Positions 9,829 through 20,000 of a DNA stretch of 47,010 nucleotides are shown here, in pieces. Where the stretch lies: NCBI GenBank assembly GCA_945905715.1, contig CAMDPW010000007.1, positions 1-47,010 on the forward strand, given 5' to 3'. Within the stretch, counting starts at the first letter, position 1; the number at the start of each line of letters is the position of its first letter. The position numbers and the translations under genes were made by a program. The DNA is from Rickettsia typhi (GTDB taxonomy: Bacteria > Pseudomonadota > Alphaproteobacteria > Rickettsiales > JABSSG01). Under the pieces are notes generated by a model. The model was not told the origin of the DNA. It was given only the letters and a program-made list of their open reading frames with translations, and did not search any database.

Positions 9829-11097
9829 CTAGCTAAGATTAATAGCACCATCTTTTCTTAGCAACTGCTTAATAAGTTTTTTATGAGCTTGAAAACTCGC
9901 AAGCTCTTTGCCGGTAAGTTTTTTTGCTGGTGTAGATTTGATAGACAATGGATTAATATGCTTGCCCTTAATCAACACTTCGTAATGCAGGTGTGCACCA
10001 GTAGTACGACCAGTAGTTCCCACATAAGCGATAACTTGTCCTTGCTTCACTGCAGAACCTTTTTTAAGTCCAGAAACAAATGATTTTGCATGTGCATAGG
10101 CTGTAGATAAACCGCCATTATGCTTAATCCTTACATATCTACCATAAGCACCTTTCATGCCTATTTCTTCAATAGTGCCATTACCGGCTGCGTAGATAGG
10201 AGTGCCAGTTGGAGCTGCAAAATCTATACCTTTATGCATTTTGGAGTAACCAAGAATCGGATGCTTGCGCATTCCAAATTTGGAGGAGATTTTTGCTACT
10301 GGAATTGGTGTTTTAAGTAATGATCCGCGCATCGTAGTGTAATTATCGTCAATAAATTCTTCTGAGCCATCTTGTAAGGTGTAGCGATAAATCTTTTTTT
10401 CGAAGCCACTTAAATTTAGCGAAGAATACAGAACTTTGCCATGATGAGAGAGTTTCCCTTCTTCAGTGGTAAAAGTTTCAAGTAGTATATCGATAGTATC
10501 ATGTGGTTGAATATCGCGCTGAAAATCAACACTGTAGCTGTATGCATTTATTGCTTCAAGTAAAGATTTTGTAGGGATACCTGCTTTTTTAGCTGCATCA
10601 AATATACTAGAATCTATAGTCGCTGATAGTTTAACAACATTTTTGGTTAACGGAATAAATATCTCTTTAACTCTAAAAATATCGGTATCGTCACGATAAA
10701 TGTTAAGTTTGCGATCATTATTAATTTGCATGGATATTGATTGCAACAGTCTTTGATCATTTTCTAAAGCGTAATGAACGTGGATTATCTGGCCAATTTG
10801 TATTTTCTTTAGATTGTAGGCGGAGGAAGTGACATCTATAATTTGGTTTATTTCCGTGTCTGCAATAGAAAATTCGCTCAAGATACTGTGTAATGTGTCT
10901 CCGCGCTTAACTGTTAACCTCATTTCTTCGAGGCTATTTTTTGAAGAAAAATCCTCTGAGTGTTGCTGATCTACATTTGACGTGTGATAAATATTTATTA
11001 AACTTAACAACGCAAGCACAGCAAAGACCCTAAGATATAGGCGATATACTTTGAAGTTCAAAGCTATAATATCAGTCTTTAATGGTAAACCTTGCAT
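9829..11097 (-). CDS. M23 family peptidoglycan endopeptidase (MepM/YebA-like)
   Basis: A membrane-anchored zinc endopeptidase that cuts peptide cross-links in peptidoglycan. From the ATG at 11097 it has a short cytoplasmic tail and a membrane helix (VFAVLALLSLINIY, about residues 24-37). An OapA/LysM-like segment follows (LTVKRGDTLHSIL), then a beta-rich linker. The C-terminal M23 domain has metal ligands in KMHKGIDFAAPTGTPIYA (HxxxD) and GAHLHYEV (HxH), with FGMRKHPILG ahead of them. An in-frame TTG at 11145 would add 16 residues, but I prefer ATG. With the AmpG-type gene nearby it suggests active wall turnover. Confidence 0.9.
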   Translation of the reverse strand: MQGLPLKTDIIALNFKVYRLYLRVFAVLALLSLINIYHTSNVDQQHSEDFSSKNSLEEMRLTVKRGDTLHSILSEFSIADTEINQIIDVTSSAYNLKKIQIGQIIHVHYALENDQRLLQSISMQINNDRKLNIYRDDTDIFRVKEIFIPLTKNVVKLSATIDSSIFDAAKKAGIPTKSLLEAINAYSYSVDFQRDIQPHDTIDILLETFTTEEGKLSHHGKVLYSSLNLSGFEKKIYRYTLQDGSEEFIDDNYTTMRGSLLKTPIPVAKISSKFGMRKHPILGYSKMHKGIDFAAPTGTPIYAAGNGTIEEIGMKGAYGRYVRIKHNGGLSTAYAHAKSFVSGLKKGSAVKQGQVIAYVGTTGRTTGAHLHYEVLIKGKHINPLSIKSTPAKKLTGKELASFQAHKKLIKQLLRKDGAINLS

Positions 11098-11145
11098 TAG
11101 CTCATTATTTTTCTTAAAAGAATTGAAAAAGATTTTCTTACACAA

Positions 11146-11914
11146 ACTATACAGCTTTAATTCGTAATTTAAAGTCTAAAGCTCATGTTATCATTTACAA
11201 CAAAATAGAGAAAGTCAATTTTTTAATAAAGCTTTATTCTAACTGTGATATGAATGTGACAGCTACAACTCCTACGCATCTATAATACATGATCGGTACT
11301 ATGGATATGTCGTGTGTATTATTCAACTTACTTTACCTGATAAAAAGGGTAGTCTTAAAAATTATTGTATTTAAGTTATGCTAAACGCATGCAACATTTA
11401 TCAGATTCAGTCCTTACTAATTGCTTTCCTCACGGTATTTATTAGCAAGACTTCTATTCCTGATGATTCTTGATTCGTTAACTACATCTTTAATATCATT
11501 TACTTATTTTTAGAGGGGGAGTGCAAGGTGTATATGACCTTCAAGACGGTTCTTCATTATTGTTACTGAATATCATAATTTAATAAATCCCTCTAGTACT
11601 TGGTGTGATTATTCACACAAAATAACTAAAACTGATTTTAGTTAAAGATTTTTCGCTGTATTATTCTTACCAGTATTAAAGTGTACCAATGCCTATAAGC
11701 CAAGCTCCTTAGTTATCTGATCGCATATATACATTAACATACCTGGCATCGCGCTGCTCATGAAAGTGTTACATCTCCATTGCTCAGGGAGGCGAGATGT
11801 GTGGAGATGATATGAATTTACTTAGTTAAACAAGACAAAAAAATAAGGTGAGGAATGGTTAATTTCCTCACCTTAGCTAAAAATAAAAAATTTACGTAAA
11901 GCAAGTGTTAACAA
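11146..11914. other. non-coding stretch with one terminator
   Basis: Apart from the hairpin at 11844-11875 I see no gene, repeat or recognisable remnant here. Short frames are broken every few codons on both strands. Confidence 0.5.
11837..11875 (-). terminator. strong intrinsic terminator of the Ala-rich repeat gene
   Basis: A perfect 12-bp inverted repeat (TAAGGTGAGGAA at 11844-11855, its complement at 11864-11875) flanks an 8-base loop. On the minus strand it is followed by seven Ts (11843-11837). It lies 40 bp past the stop of the 11915-12460 gene, in the orientation expected for that gene. Confidence 0.88.
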
Positions 11915-12460
11915 TTAGATATCACACAAAGTGCCATCGAACTCTTTTTGGCAGTCTCCAACCAATGTTACATAGTCGAGCGCAGACGTATTTAACAAGT
12001 TGAGACATTCTACTAACTCTTGAGCTTCTGCTTTACAACCCGCTTTAGCTGCTTCAGCTGTAACTTTATCTGCTTCAGCTGTAACTGTAGCTGCTTCAGC
12101 TGTGGCTTTATCTGCTTCAGCTGTAACTGTAGCTGCTTCAGCTGTGGCTTTATCTGCTTCAGCTGTAACTTTAGCTGCTTCAGCTGTGGCTTTATCTCTT
12201 AGAGCTGCGACTGTATTTGCTTCAGCTGTAACTTTAGCTGCTTCAGCTGTGGCTTTATCTGCTTCAGCTGTAACTTTAGCTGCTTCAGCTGTGGCTTTAT
12301 CTGCTTCAGCTGTAACTTTAGCTGCTTCAGCTGTGGCTTTATCTCTTAGAGCTGCGGCTTTATCTGCTTTAGTTGTCTCAGCAGCTACTCTAGCTGCTTC
12401 AGCATTTTGTATGTTAGCAACATGTCGTGCTTGCGCTTCTATTATATGATCTATAGACAT
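11915..12460 (-). CDS. Ala-rich heptad-repeat (coiled-coil) protein, function unknown
   Basis: A 181-residue protein whose centre (about residues 40-145) consists of tandem seven-residue units alternating KATAEAA and KVTAEAD. An ALRDKATAEAAKVTAEAD block recurs, showing a larger internal duplication. The non-repeat N-terminus is MSIDHIIEAQARHVANIQNA. The C-terminus carries four Cys (AGCKAEAQELVECLNLL... and VGDCQKEFDGTLCDI). No signal peptide or membrane helix is visible. A long helix or coiled coil is likely, resembling TolA domain II or LEA proteins in composition only. The gene has a GGAG ribosome site 7 bases before ATG, a consensus promoter and a strong terminator, so it is an independent monocistronic unit. 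The antisense strand is also open because the repeat lacks stops in several frames. Confidence 0.75.
   Translation of the reverse strand: MSIDHIIEAQARHVANIQNAEAARVAAETTKADKAAALRDKATAEAAKVTAEADKATAEAAKVTAEADKATAEAAKVTAEANTVAALRDKATAEAAKVTAEADKATAEAATVTAEADKATAEAATVTAEADKVTAEAAKAGCKAEAQELVECLNLLNTSALDYVTLVGDCQKEFDGTLCDI
12020..12350 (-). repeat. 21/42-bp tandem repeat inside the heptad-repeat gene
   Basis: On the plus strand the units read GCTTCAGCTGTAACTTTA and GCTTCAGCTGTGGCTTTATC-like variants with a 21-base period (42 bases for a pair). Two interruptions read TCTTAGAGCTGC, coding ALRD. Near-identical units suggest recent expansion or homogenisation. Confidence 0.9.
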
Positions 12461-12507
12461 AATAATTCTCCAAATAGTTAATAATTATTTTGTAGTTCTT
12501 AATGTAA

Positions 12508-12536
12508 ACTCTAATTCATTACATGAAAATTGTCAA
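12508..12536 (-). promoter_or_regulatory. sigma-70 promoter of the heptad-repeat gene
   Basis: The minus strand has a perfect TTGACA (12531-12536), a 17-bp spacer and TAGAGT (12508-12513). The predicted transcription start is about 40 bases before the ATG at 12460. Confidence 0.7.
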
Positions 12537-12869
12537 GTATTATTATTAATTAATTAATGTATAAAATTAAGCGATTAAACAGCGGTGTATTGTCAAAAAT
12601 GAATAAAGTATTTTAGGACAAGAACTTCAAAAATAATAATCACAAAAAAGTCTTATTTATAAAAGTTTTGATCGTACAAAAACATTTATAAATTATTTTT
12701 ATATACTTCATGAGCAAAGAATTATACTAAATACTACAAATTTTTATGAAAAATTATTAAAGAAATGGAGCTAACAAATTAGATCACTAAGTTTCTTTTA
12801 AACAATCAAAATCTTGAGTGCAATCTCTATACACAATTGCAAAACTCTAATTTTGGGGTCAGGAAAATT

Positions 12870-12899
12870 AAAGTATTTTTTGTTTTGTGCAATAAAGCT
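12870..12899 (-). repeat. left inverted repeat flanking acrAB
   Basis: Read on the minus strand from 12899 it begins AGCTTTATTGCACAAAAC and runs through an A-tract to TACTT. It is the inverted counterpart of 17548-17577, differing by one A in the A-tract. The sequence resembles the GGCTTTGTTGCA-type ends of IS5/IS903-group elements (from memory), so it may be an insertion sequence end. Confidence 0.75.
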
Positions 12900-13259
12900 G
12901 CTATCACTTATAAGTTTTAGAAATTATTTCTTATAATCCTAACGCAAGCAGTATAAATAAAAATCTTTGAAGGCGTGATAGTGACTTAAGTGAAACATTG
13001 CTACAATGATTATAACTTCCAAAAGGCTTATGGTACAATATATTTTACGTTTTTTCTTGGGATGTGGTTTGATATATTTTCTTTGTTTTGTATCAAAATA
13101 GTTGCAAAAATTATTAATTACACAGAAAATTTCAGTTAGCAGTTAGTACGAGTAATACTACCGCAATTTTGTTAAGGTGTTCAGAGAGCGATATCATTAG
13201 ATTGCTTGTGCTAACTTTTACAGTCCTTATGTTGAACTGAGACTATATATAGAAATATT

Positions 13260-14441
13260 ATGAGAGAGAGAATTGCCGCATACTGCTCTAGAACAATGTT
13301 TCTAGCAAAGAGATATGCTTTAATTTCATGGCTGTTAGGCATAGCATCCATGTTGCTTGTTGCTTGTGGCGATGACAAAAAAAAAGATGAGCCTAGTGGC
13401 CCGGAAGTGTCGGCTATCAAGGCTATTTATATAGACGTTCCGTTAGTTTATGAATATGCTGGCAGAACGGTCGGATCAAAAGAAGTAGAGGTGCGAGCGC
13501 AAGTAGGGGGAATTTTACTTGAAAAGGCGTATACTGAAGGGCAGTTAGTAAAACAAGGTGATATATTGTTCAAAATTGATCCTCAGTCCTATGAAGTTAA
13601 GTTAGTTCAGGCAAAGGCTTCCCGTGAAGACGCTAAAGCTAAGCTTTCAAGCGCTGAACGTGATTGGAAGCGTACGCTATCTCTATATGAAAAGAAAGTA
13701 ATAAGTGATCGAGAGCATGATACTGCATTATCGGCATTTGAACAAGCCAGAGCAGAGGTTGCAGAAGCAGATGGAGCTGTGCAGACCGCGCAAATTAACC
13801 TTGACTACACAACCGTTCGGGCTCCAATCGGCGGCTTTATTAGTCAAGAGGCGAAATCAGAGGGTAATCTAATCACTCCTGCAGATCAGTTACTGACGAG
13901 GATTGTGCAATTTGATCCTATGTACATAGTTTTTGCATATACAGATTCTGAGCTGTTACGTCAAGATGAATTGATCAAAAATCAAGATCAGTTAAGAGTC
14001 AAACTTAAGCTTGGCGATGGTAGTTATTATTCTCATGAGGGCAAGATTAATTTTACTGACAATATTGTTGATCTAAAAACAAGCACTGTAAATGCGCGTG
14101 CTACTATAGCTAATCAAGATGCTAAACTATTTCCTGGACAGTTTGTCAGGGTTATAGTCAAAGGTATAACCCGTAGTAATGTAATCGCTATACCAGATAA
14201 AGCCGTGATGCAGGGACCGCAAGGGACGTTTGTATATGCTGTGGATGCTGAAAGCAAAGCTAGCATAAAACCTATAAAACTCGGCTTGTTAACTGAAAAA
14301 GGCAGATTAGTTGAAAGCGGATTACAAGAGGATGATACGATCATAGTAGAAGGTATGATGAAGATACGTCCAAATCAGCTTGTGCAAGTTGTCGTACCAA
14401 AAACCGAAGTAAAAGATACTGATGCAAAGGCTAAACAATGA
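13260..14441 (+). CDS. acrA: RND efflux periplasmic adaptor lipoprotein (AcrA/MexA-like)
   Basis: Membrane fusion protein that bridges the RND pump and an outer membrane channel. The N-terminal signal ends in a lipobox ([10 protein letters not shown], lipidated Cys at about residue 36). A barrel-sandwich lipoyl half-motif follows ([20 protein letters not shown]), then an alpha-helical hairpin rich in Ala and Glu. The second lipoyl half is [12 protein letters not shown], and the beta-barrel is last ([11 protein letters not shown]). I kept the ATG at 13260; an ATG at 13296 would give a tighter signal peptide. It overlaps acrB by 4 bp (ATGA). No tolC gene lies in the window. Confidence 0.92.
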   Translation: MRERIAAYCSRTMFLAKRYALISWLLGIASMLLVACGDDKKKDEPSGPEVSAIKAIYIDVPLVYEYAGRTVGSKEVEVRAQVGGILLEKAYTEGQLVKQGDILFKIDPQSYEVKLVQAKASREDAKAKLSSAERDWKRTLSLYEKKVISDREHDTALSAFEQARAEVAEADGAVQTAQINLDYTTVRAPIGGFISQEAKSEGNLITPADQLLTRIVQFDPMYIVFAYTDSELLRQDELIKNQDQLRVKLKLGDGSYYSHEGKINFTDNIVDLKTSTVNARATIANQDAKLFPGQFVRVIVKGITRSNVIAIPDKAVMQGPQGTFVYAVDAESKASIKPIKLGLLTEKGRLVESGLQEDDTIIVEGMMKIRPNQLVQVVVPKTEVKDTDAKAKQ

Positions 14442-17400
14442 TATCAAAGTTTTTTATTGATAGACCTGTATTTGCTGCGGTCATCTCAATTATCATTGTT
14501 TTAGCTGGTACTATGGCAATGATTGCCTTGCCTATCGCGCAATATCCTGACATTATTCCTCCGCAGGTAGTTGTGTCTGCTACGTATCCAGGTGCTAGTG
14601 CAGAAGTGATTGCGAATAGCGTTGCTTCTCTTCTGGAGCAGCAAATTAATGGTGTGAATAAGATGATTTATATGAAATCATCTAGCTCAAATAGTGGTCA
14701 AATGAGTCTTGCAGTCACATTTGAAATAGGAGCTGATCCAGATCAGGCTGCCATTGACGTAAATAACGCAGTGCAAGCTGTGATGTCTAGATTGCCAGAA
14801 GAGGTTAGTCGACAAGGTGTGACTGTTAACAAACAGGCGGCTTCTATTTTGCAAGTTATCACTATGTTATCTCCAGACAGTCGTTACAATTCAGTATTTG
14901 TTAGTAATTACGCATCACTTAATGTAATCGATGAGTTAAAAAGAGTACCAGGTTTAGGCAGTGCTTCTATATTTGGGGCTAAGGATTACTCGATGCGTAT
15001 TTGGTTGCGACCAGATAAATTAGCTCAATATAGCTTGACTCCTGCTGATATTTTTTCTGCAATTAGAGAGCAAAATTCTCAATTTCCTGCAGGTCAATTT
15101 GGGCAAGAGCCAATGAGTTTGCCACAATCTTTTACTTATACAGTTAGTACGCAAGGTAGATTTACAACACCGCAAGAGTTTGAAAATATTATTTTACGCT
15201 CCAGTATTAATGGAGCAAAGTTATTATTGAAGGATGTTGCACGTATAGAATTGGGGGCACAGGATTATAGTTTTAACGCAACTTATAATGGTAAACCAGC
15301 TATAGCAATTGGCACATATTTGCAACCAGGCGCTAATGCACTTGCAGTAACAGCGGCGATAAGAGCAAAAATGGTAGAATTATCAAAAAGTTTTCCAGAG
15401 GGTATTACTTACGATCTACCATTTGATACAACTAAGTTCGTTAAAATTTCAATTCATGAAGTTGTAAAAACTTTCATAGAAGCAATATTGCTTGTTGCTA
15501 TAGTAGTGTATTTATTCTTGCAAAATATTAGAGCAACCTTAATTCCTCTGCTTGCTGTTCCAGTTTCGTTAATAGGTACTTTTGCTGGAATGTATTTGTT
15601 TGGTTTCTCCATTAATATGTTAACGCTATTTGGTATGGTGCTTGCGATTGGTATTGTGGTAGATGATACAATTGTTGTGCTGGAAAATGTTGAGCGAATT
15701 ATGACTACTGAGAAATTATCTCCTCGTGATGCGACTATTAAAGCGATGGAAGAAGTGACCAGCCCTATTATTGCTATCGTCCTTGTGCTATGTGCAGTAT
15801 TTTTACCGGTTGGGTTTATTGGAGGAATGACCGGGGAGATGTATAAGCAATTTGCCGTAACGATTGCTGTGTCAGTAACCTTATCTGGTATTGTTGCCTT
15901 AACTTTAGCGCCAGCGCTTTGCACCCTTTTAATTAAACCAGTCCAACACGAGCCATTACCAATATTTCAGGTATTTAATAGATGGTTTGAAAGAATGACC
16001 TATTGGTATGTGGATGGAGTAAAGTTTATTCTAAAGCACGTTGTTTTAGGGCTATTAATATTTGTTGGATTTATCGGGATCAATATTGCATTGTTTTTGC
16101 ATATACCAACATCGCTGGTACCAGATGAAGATCAAGGTTACCTAATAGCGGCATCTATGTTATTACCAGGAGCTTCTCTCAGTCGTACTCAGGCTGTAAC
16201 TGATGAGGTAACAAATCGCTTTATGCATCAACCTCAAGTAGAAAATATAGTAACTTTTGCTGGATTTGATCTATTTTCTATGTCAAGCAAAAGTAGTTCA
16301 GGTGCTTCCTTTATTATACTGAAAGATTGGTCAGAGCGTAATAAATTGAAGGATAATGCTTTATATTTAGCAAAAAAATTTATGGGTGTAACAGCAAATA
16401 TAAAGGAAGCATTTGTGTTAGCACTAAATCCCCCACCTATTTCTGGCATGAGTACTACAGGCGGATTTGAGATGTATTTGCAGAACCGTAGTGGCGCAGA
16501 TACAAAAGCATTGGCGATGGCAGCTAATAAGGTAGTTGAGATAGCTAAACAGAGACCAGAACTTACAAATGTACAGACCACATTTGCAGTTAATATTCCA
16601 CAATATTTTATTGATCTTGATCGCGAAAAGGCTAAAGCGCTTAATATATCTATTCAAGATATATTTACTGTCATGCAAAGTACTTTTGGCAATATGTATG
16701 TTAATGATTTTACCTTGTTTAGCCGTACTTATAGAGTGATTATGCAGTCTGAAGCGGAGTTCAGGGAAAAGCCAGAGGATCTAAAACAGGTTTTTGTACG
16801 CTCTCAAGATGGCCATATGGTTTCTTTGGATACGTTAGTAACTGTTCAGCGTGTAATTGGCCCTGATCTTGTAGAGCGCTTTAATGTATTTCCGGCAGCA
16901 AAAATAATGGGTGCACCAGCACCTGGATATAGCTCAGGTCAGGCAATGACTATTATGGAAAAGATTGTGGAAAAAGCCTTACCAAATGATTACACAATTG
17001 GGTGGACCGGTTCTGCATATCAAGAAAAAGCAATGAAAGGGAGTGGTAATATAGCTATCATTTTTGGTATAATTATGGTGTTTTTGATATTGTCTGCACA
17101 ATACGAACGTTGGAGCTTGCCGCTTGCAGTTATTAGCGCTGTCCCTTTTGCAGTTTTTGGAGCATTAATTGCTGTATGGATGAGAGGATTAAGTAACGAT
17201 ATTTATTTTCAAATCGGGCTTATTACTTTGATCGGTTTGGCAGCTAAAAATGCAATTCTCATTATTGAATTTGCTGTGATACAACATAGTTCAGGCATGT
17301 CAATTGAAAAAGCAGTAATAGAAGCTGCACGCTTGCGCTTTAGGCCAATCATTATGACATCTTTGGCATTTATTTTTGGTTGTGTACCACTTGTTCTGAG

Positions 17401-17539
17401 CTCTGGTGCTGGTGCTGCAAGCAGGCATTCTATAGGAACTGGAGTTATTGGCGGTATGTTAGGTGCTACCTTTTTAGCGATTTTGTTTGTACCATTATTT
17501 TTTAAACTTGTCTCAAAGTTTTCCTGGAGACAACGGTAG
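14438..17539 (+). CDS. acrB: RND efflux transporter, HAE-1 family (AcrB/MexB-like)
   Basis: Inner-membrane proton-driven multidrug exporter of 1033 residues. The sequence starts [18 protein letters not shown], exactly the family pattern. The proton relay is intact: Asp409-Asp410 in [16 protein letters not shown] and Lys937 in [14 protein letters not shown]. Both porter-domain repeats and the late [12 protein letters not shown] motif are present. Translation is coupled to acrA. The stop is followed 8 bp later by an inverted repeat whose partner lies upstream of acrA. Substrates cannot be read from the sequence. Confidence 0.96.
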   Translation: MISKFFIDRPVFAAVISIIIVLAGTMAMIALPIAQYPDIIPPQVVVSATYPGASAEVIANSVASLLEQQINGVNKMIYMKSSSSNSGQMSLAVTFEIGADPDQAAIDVNNAVQAVMSRLPEEVSRQGVTVNKQAASILQVITMLSPDSRYNSVFVSNYASLNVIDELKRVPGLGSASIFGAKDYSMRIWLRPDKLAQYSLTPADIFSAIREQNSQFPAGQFGQEPMSLPQSFTYTVSTQGRFTTPQEFENIILRSSINGAKLLLKDVARIELGAQDYSFNATYNGKPAIAIGTYLQPGANALAVTAAIRAKMVELSKSFPEGITYDLPFDTTKFVKISIHEVVKTFIEAILLVAIVVYLFLQNIRATLIPLLAVPVSLIGTFAGMYLFGFSINMLTLFGMVLAIGIVVDDTIVVLENVERIMTTEKLSPRDATIKAMEEVTSPIIAIVLVLCAVFLPVGFIGGMTGEMYKQFAVTIAVSVTLSGIVALTLAPALCTLLIKPVQHEPLPIFQVFNRWFERMTYWYVDGVKFILKHVVLGLLIFVGFIGINIALFLHIPTSLVPDEDQGYLIAASMLLPGASLSRTQAVTDEVTNRFMHQPQVENIVTFAGFDLFSMSSKSSSGASFIILKDWSERNKLKDNALYLAKKFMGVTANIKEAFVLALNPPPISGMSTTGGFEMYLQNRSGADTKALAMAANKVVEIAKQRPELTNVQTTFAVNIPQYFIDLDREKAKALNISIQDIFTVMQSTFGNMYVNDFTLFSRTYRVIMQSEAEFREKPEDLKQVFVRSQDGHMVSLDTLVTVQRVIGPDLVERFNVFPAAKIMGAPAPGYSSGQAMTIMEKIVEKALPNDYTIGWTGSAYQEKAMKGSGNIAIIFGIIMVFLILSAQYERWSLPLAVISAVPFAVFGALIAVWMRGLSNDIYFQIGLITLIGLAAKNAILIIEFAVIQHSSGMSIEKAVIEAARLRFRPIIMTSLAFIFGCVPLVLSSGAGAASRHSIGTGVIGGMLGATFLAILFVPLFFKLVSKFSWRQR

Positions 17540-17547
17540 TTCTTGAT

Positions 17548-17577
17548 AGCTTTATTGCACAAAACAAAAAAATACTT
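17548..17577 (+). repeat. right inverted repeat flanking acrAB
   Basis: AGCTTTATTGCACAAAAC followed by seven As and TACTT. It matches the reverse complement of 12870-12899 except for one extra A, and a GATAG is shared just outside. It starts 8 bp after the acrB stop. Like the left copy, it would be an element end facing away from acrAB. Confidence 0.75.
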
Positions 17578-17760
17578 CTCTCAAGATTCTTTCGTAATAA
17601 CCAAATCTAAGGTCTGCTCATCCCATCTTCGCATTTTGTGAGGTCTTTTGATTGGCAGTAATTCAAAATTTGGAATTGTTGCATTAGATACTATTCAGGA
17701 AATCATAGATCAAGGTGATTTAAATGAAAGGTTTAGCTCTTTTAAATCATTGCATTCTTG

Positions 17761-19176
17761 TCATGTATAAAATCTCAGTATTTTATAAAGATTACTAAGA
17801 ACATCTTCTTCATTAAGATTCAACAATTTTTCTTTAAGGAAATATATTTCCTTATCTTTTAATATGTAATGGGTATTACTTTCGAACTTAATTATCAATT
17901 CTTCGCTTGTTAAAGGCAATTCTTTACTGCCTCTATTTATAAATATTTCTTCTTTTAAAATCTTCCCATTTTTCAATTCAACTACAAGAATAGCAGGAGC
18001 ATGCTGAGGAAATATTTTATTGCATTGCTCATTACTGCTAACTTTTATTTTCTTCATTAATAATTTTCTTTGATATTCTAAACATAATTCATCAGTAAAA
18101 TCTTCATTACCTAATCCTAAACCAGCCCCTCCTATTAAAGCTGATGCTATAGTATACGGAGCACTAAACTTACTTTCATAAGCATTTCTAGGGTTTTGCT
18201 TACGCTCTAATGGCTCTCCTATCGCTCTTAACATAGGATCAGCTACTATGAGGTTTATTAATTTAATATCCTTACTTTTAATGCCATAATTGCGTAATTT
18301 CAAGGCACCATCTATTCCAGGATGCGTATAATAATTTGAAGGATAAGGTTTAAATCGTATATCTGAACAAAGCCATTCAGATCCTAAATTTGCTATAATT
18401 ACCGAAGGATTAAATTTTCCATCTAAGAAAGCTGAATAAAGCCCATATCTTCCTTCTAAGGACTGTTCCGGACCTCTTATGCCTTTTTCAGATAAAAAGG
18501 CCGCATTAACAGCTGATTGTGCCGCCCAACCAGATTGAAATTTTTTTATTTCACCCCCTGTTCTATTGCCCTCTAATAATCCACTTGCAAAGCTCACAGA
18601 AATATTGATAGCTTGTTCAATTTTGTCTAGATTTTGATTCAGTAATTTTGCTGCAATTGCAGCAGAAGCAATTAATCCACAAATCGCTGAAGAGTCCAAG
18701 CCTTTTTCCAAGAAATGAGATTTGAAATCCAAATCAATACCTGCTCTTGATAACCTGATACATATCTCAAGTCCTATAGAAATCGCATTAATAATGTCTT
18801 TACCAGTTTTTTTTGTAAATTCAGCAACAGCAAGAACAGTAGGAATTATGACTCCACTTGGATGTAAATCTGGCATGCACATATCGTCAAATTCTAAAGA
18901 TCGCGCTAAAGTTCCATTTATAAATGCTGCTTGAGAAATTGAAACTAATTTACTTACTCCTATTGCTGAAGCTTGACGATTACCTCCTTCAAATAAAACA
19001 TACTCAACTAACTTTTTACTACTTTCACAAGAAGTAGCAGCTACACAACATCCCACAATATCCAATAAATGGTACTTAGCAATTATCCTTATGTTCTCTG
19101 GTATATCCTCAAAAAAGGTGGAGAAAGCAAAGTTTGCTAGTTCTGATGATAATGTTTTAGAAGGCGTCGCTCTCAA
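17761..19176 (-). CDS. MmgE/PrpD family protein
   Basis: A 471-residue member of the MmgE/PrpD family, which includes 2-methylcitrate dehydratase (PrpD), cis-aconitate decarboxylase and iminodisuccinate epimerase. The family's N-terminal helical domain shows KYHLLDIVGCCVAAT and the SLEFDDMCMPDLHPSGVIIP motif (compare the family's DFDDTH...HPS). SGLLEGNRTGGEIKKFQSGWAAQ and FKPYPSNYYTHPGIDG are further family segments. The only start codon is TTG at 19176; a stop lies five codons before it. The rest of the methylcitrate cycle is not nearby, so the substrate is open. It sits alone among decayed mobile genes, which fits acquisition by transfer. Confidence 0.82.
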   Translation of the reverse strand: MRATPSKTLSSELANFAFSTFFEDIPENIRIIAKYHLLDIVGCCVAATSCESSKKLVEYVLFEGGNRQASAIGVSKLVSISQAAFINGTLARSLEFDDMCMPDLHPSGVIIPTVLAVAEFTKKTGKDIINAISIGLEICIRLSRAGIDLDFKSHFLEKGLDSSAICGLIASAAIAAKLLNQNLDKIEQAINISVSFASGLLEGNRTGGEIKKFQSGWAAQSAVNAAFLSEKGIRGPEQSLEGRYGLYSAFLDGKFNPSVIIANLGSEWLCSDIRFKPYPSNYYTHPGIDGALKLRNYGIKSKDIKLINLIVADPMLRAIGEPLERKQNPRNAYESKFSAPYTIASALIGGAGLGLGNEDFTDELCLEYQRKLLMKKIKVSSNEQCNKIFPQHAPAILVVELKNGKILKEEIFINRGSKELPLTSEELIIKFESNTHYILKDKEIYFLKEKLLNLNEEDVLSNLYKILRFYT

Positions 19177-19372
19177 GTGTAGCCCATACCATCAGATAAT
19201 TTACTAGCCTTCGAACTTGGCATTAAATTTTGCATACCACATACGTTAATGACATTTGGAAACATCTCCAAAAAATATCCTTTTTTATACTCTAAAATTT
19301 TTAGACTTAGAAAGATTTTTTAAGACGTTAAGTAATGATAATGTAACTTGAAGAGCAAGTCAAATTTAGTAT

Positions 19373-19486
19373 ATGAAAAAAAATGGTACTGGCGGAGGGA
19401 GAGGGACTCTTTCACCATCGGCACAACTTTCGCCGTACTACAGCTTAGCAAACCCAGCAAGTCCAAATATGACCTATTATACATAG
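19373..19486 (+). CDS. possible 37-residue small protein
   Basis: ATG to TAG, rich in Gly, Ser, Pro and Tyr (starts MKKNGTGGGRGTLSPSAQ, ends NMTYYT). The region is locally less AT-rich than its surroundings. There is no clear ribosome-binding site and no similarity that I recognise. It may be chance or debris. Confidence 0.25.
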   Translation: MKKNGTGGGRGTLSPSAQLSPYYSLANPASPNMTYYT

Positions 19487-19690
19487 ATAACGCGTTTTTA
19501 AAGTAGTCTTGTCGTTTTAATCAAATTGTAAATCACTTTTTTGATAGATTTGTCATGAGATATTTTTGCTCAAAAGTTAATTTTCTCAGCTAGTATTCTA
19601 GGCAGGAGATGGATGATAATCACGTTTTAGAGCTACATACTCCCATAATACTTCCTATTGATAAAAGAAATCAAAACTCGACCGCATTTC

Positions 19691-20000
19691 TTATTTTTTC
19701 CCACAAAGACCATAATCTACTAACCGTAGCTCTCTCATTTCTTGAAATGATTTATCAGTTAATTGATGTATTTGATACATAGCAAAGACTAATAAAGTAC
19801 AATTATAAAAATTGTAGCATGAATGATTGGAGCCGTGGCAATAATTATGTTCAATATTATAACCATGGTTTTTGACACTATTGAAGCATTTGCTTTCTAT
19901 TTTCCAACGAGTTCTTGTAGCATCTGATACAATTTTTACATTATCAGGAGTAATTTCTAAGTCTATAATTCATTTGTCGTAATACTTCAAAAATATAAAT
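19691..20000 (-). mobile_element. C-terminal remnant of a DDE (IS4-like) transposase
   Basis: On the minus strand the frame reads IIDLEITPDNVKIVSDATRT, then RWKIESKCFNSVKNHGYNIE. The RWxIE...F...KxHGYNxEH block is typical of a DDE transposase C-terminal region. A TGA replaces an expected Trp just upstream (DK-stop-IIDLE), and the frame is lost soon after. It ends at a TAA at 19691-19693. Confidence 0.65.

Larger units (their letters stand above)
12461..13259. other. AT-rich intergenic region upstream of acrA
   Basis: It contains the promoter of the heptad-repeat gene (12508-12536) and the left copy of an inverted repeat (12870-12899). No other gene is supported. I could not settle a promoter for acrA. 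Confidence 0.5.

Noticed and set aside
12020-12350. Regular repeats as a possible CRISPR array
   Set aside because: Units are contiguous 21-mers without unique spacers and encode a continuous protein.
12020-12449. Long plus-strand frames antisense to the heptad-repeat gene (60 and 115 codons)
   Set aside because: They arise because the 21-bp repeat contains no stop in several frames; promoter, ribosome site and terminator all belong to the minus-strand gene.
15454-17562. Several minus-strand frames across acrB
   Set aside because: They are shadows of an intact RND transporter gene.
17636-17760. Short plus-strand frame GLLIGSNSKFGIVALDTIQE... just after acrB
   Set aside because: It has about 40 codons, no start, a stop directly upstream and no recognisable family; it may be a gene scrap but cannot be supported.
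19386-19410. TGGCGGAGGGAGAGGGA resembles the 3' end of a minus-strand tRNA-Ser
   Set aside because: The T-loop TTCGAAT is absent and no 5' half of a tRNA is found on the minus strand.
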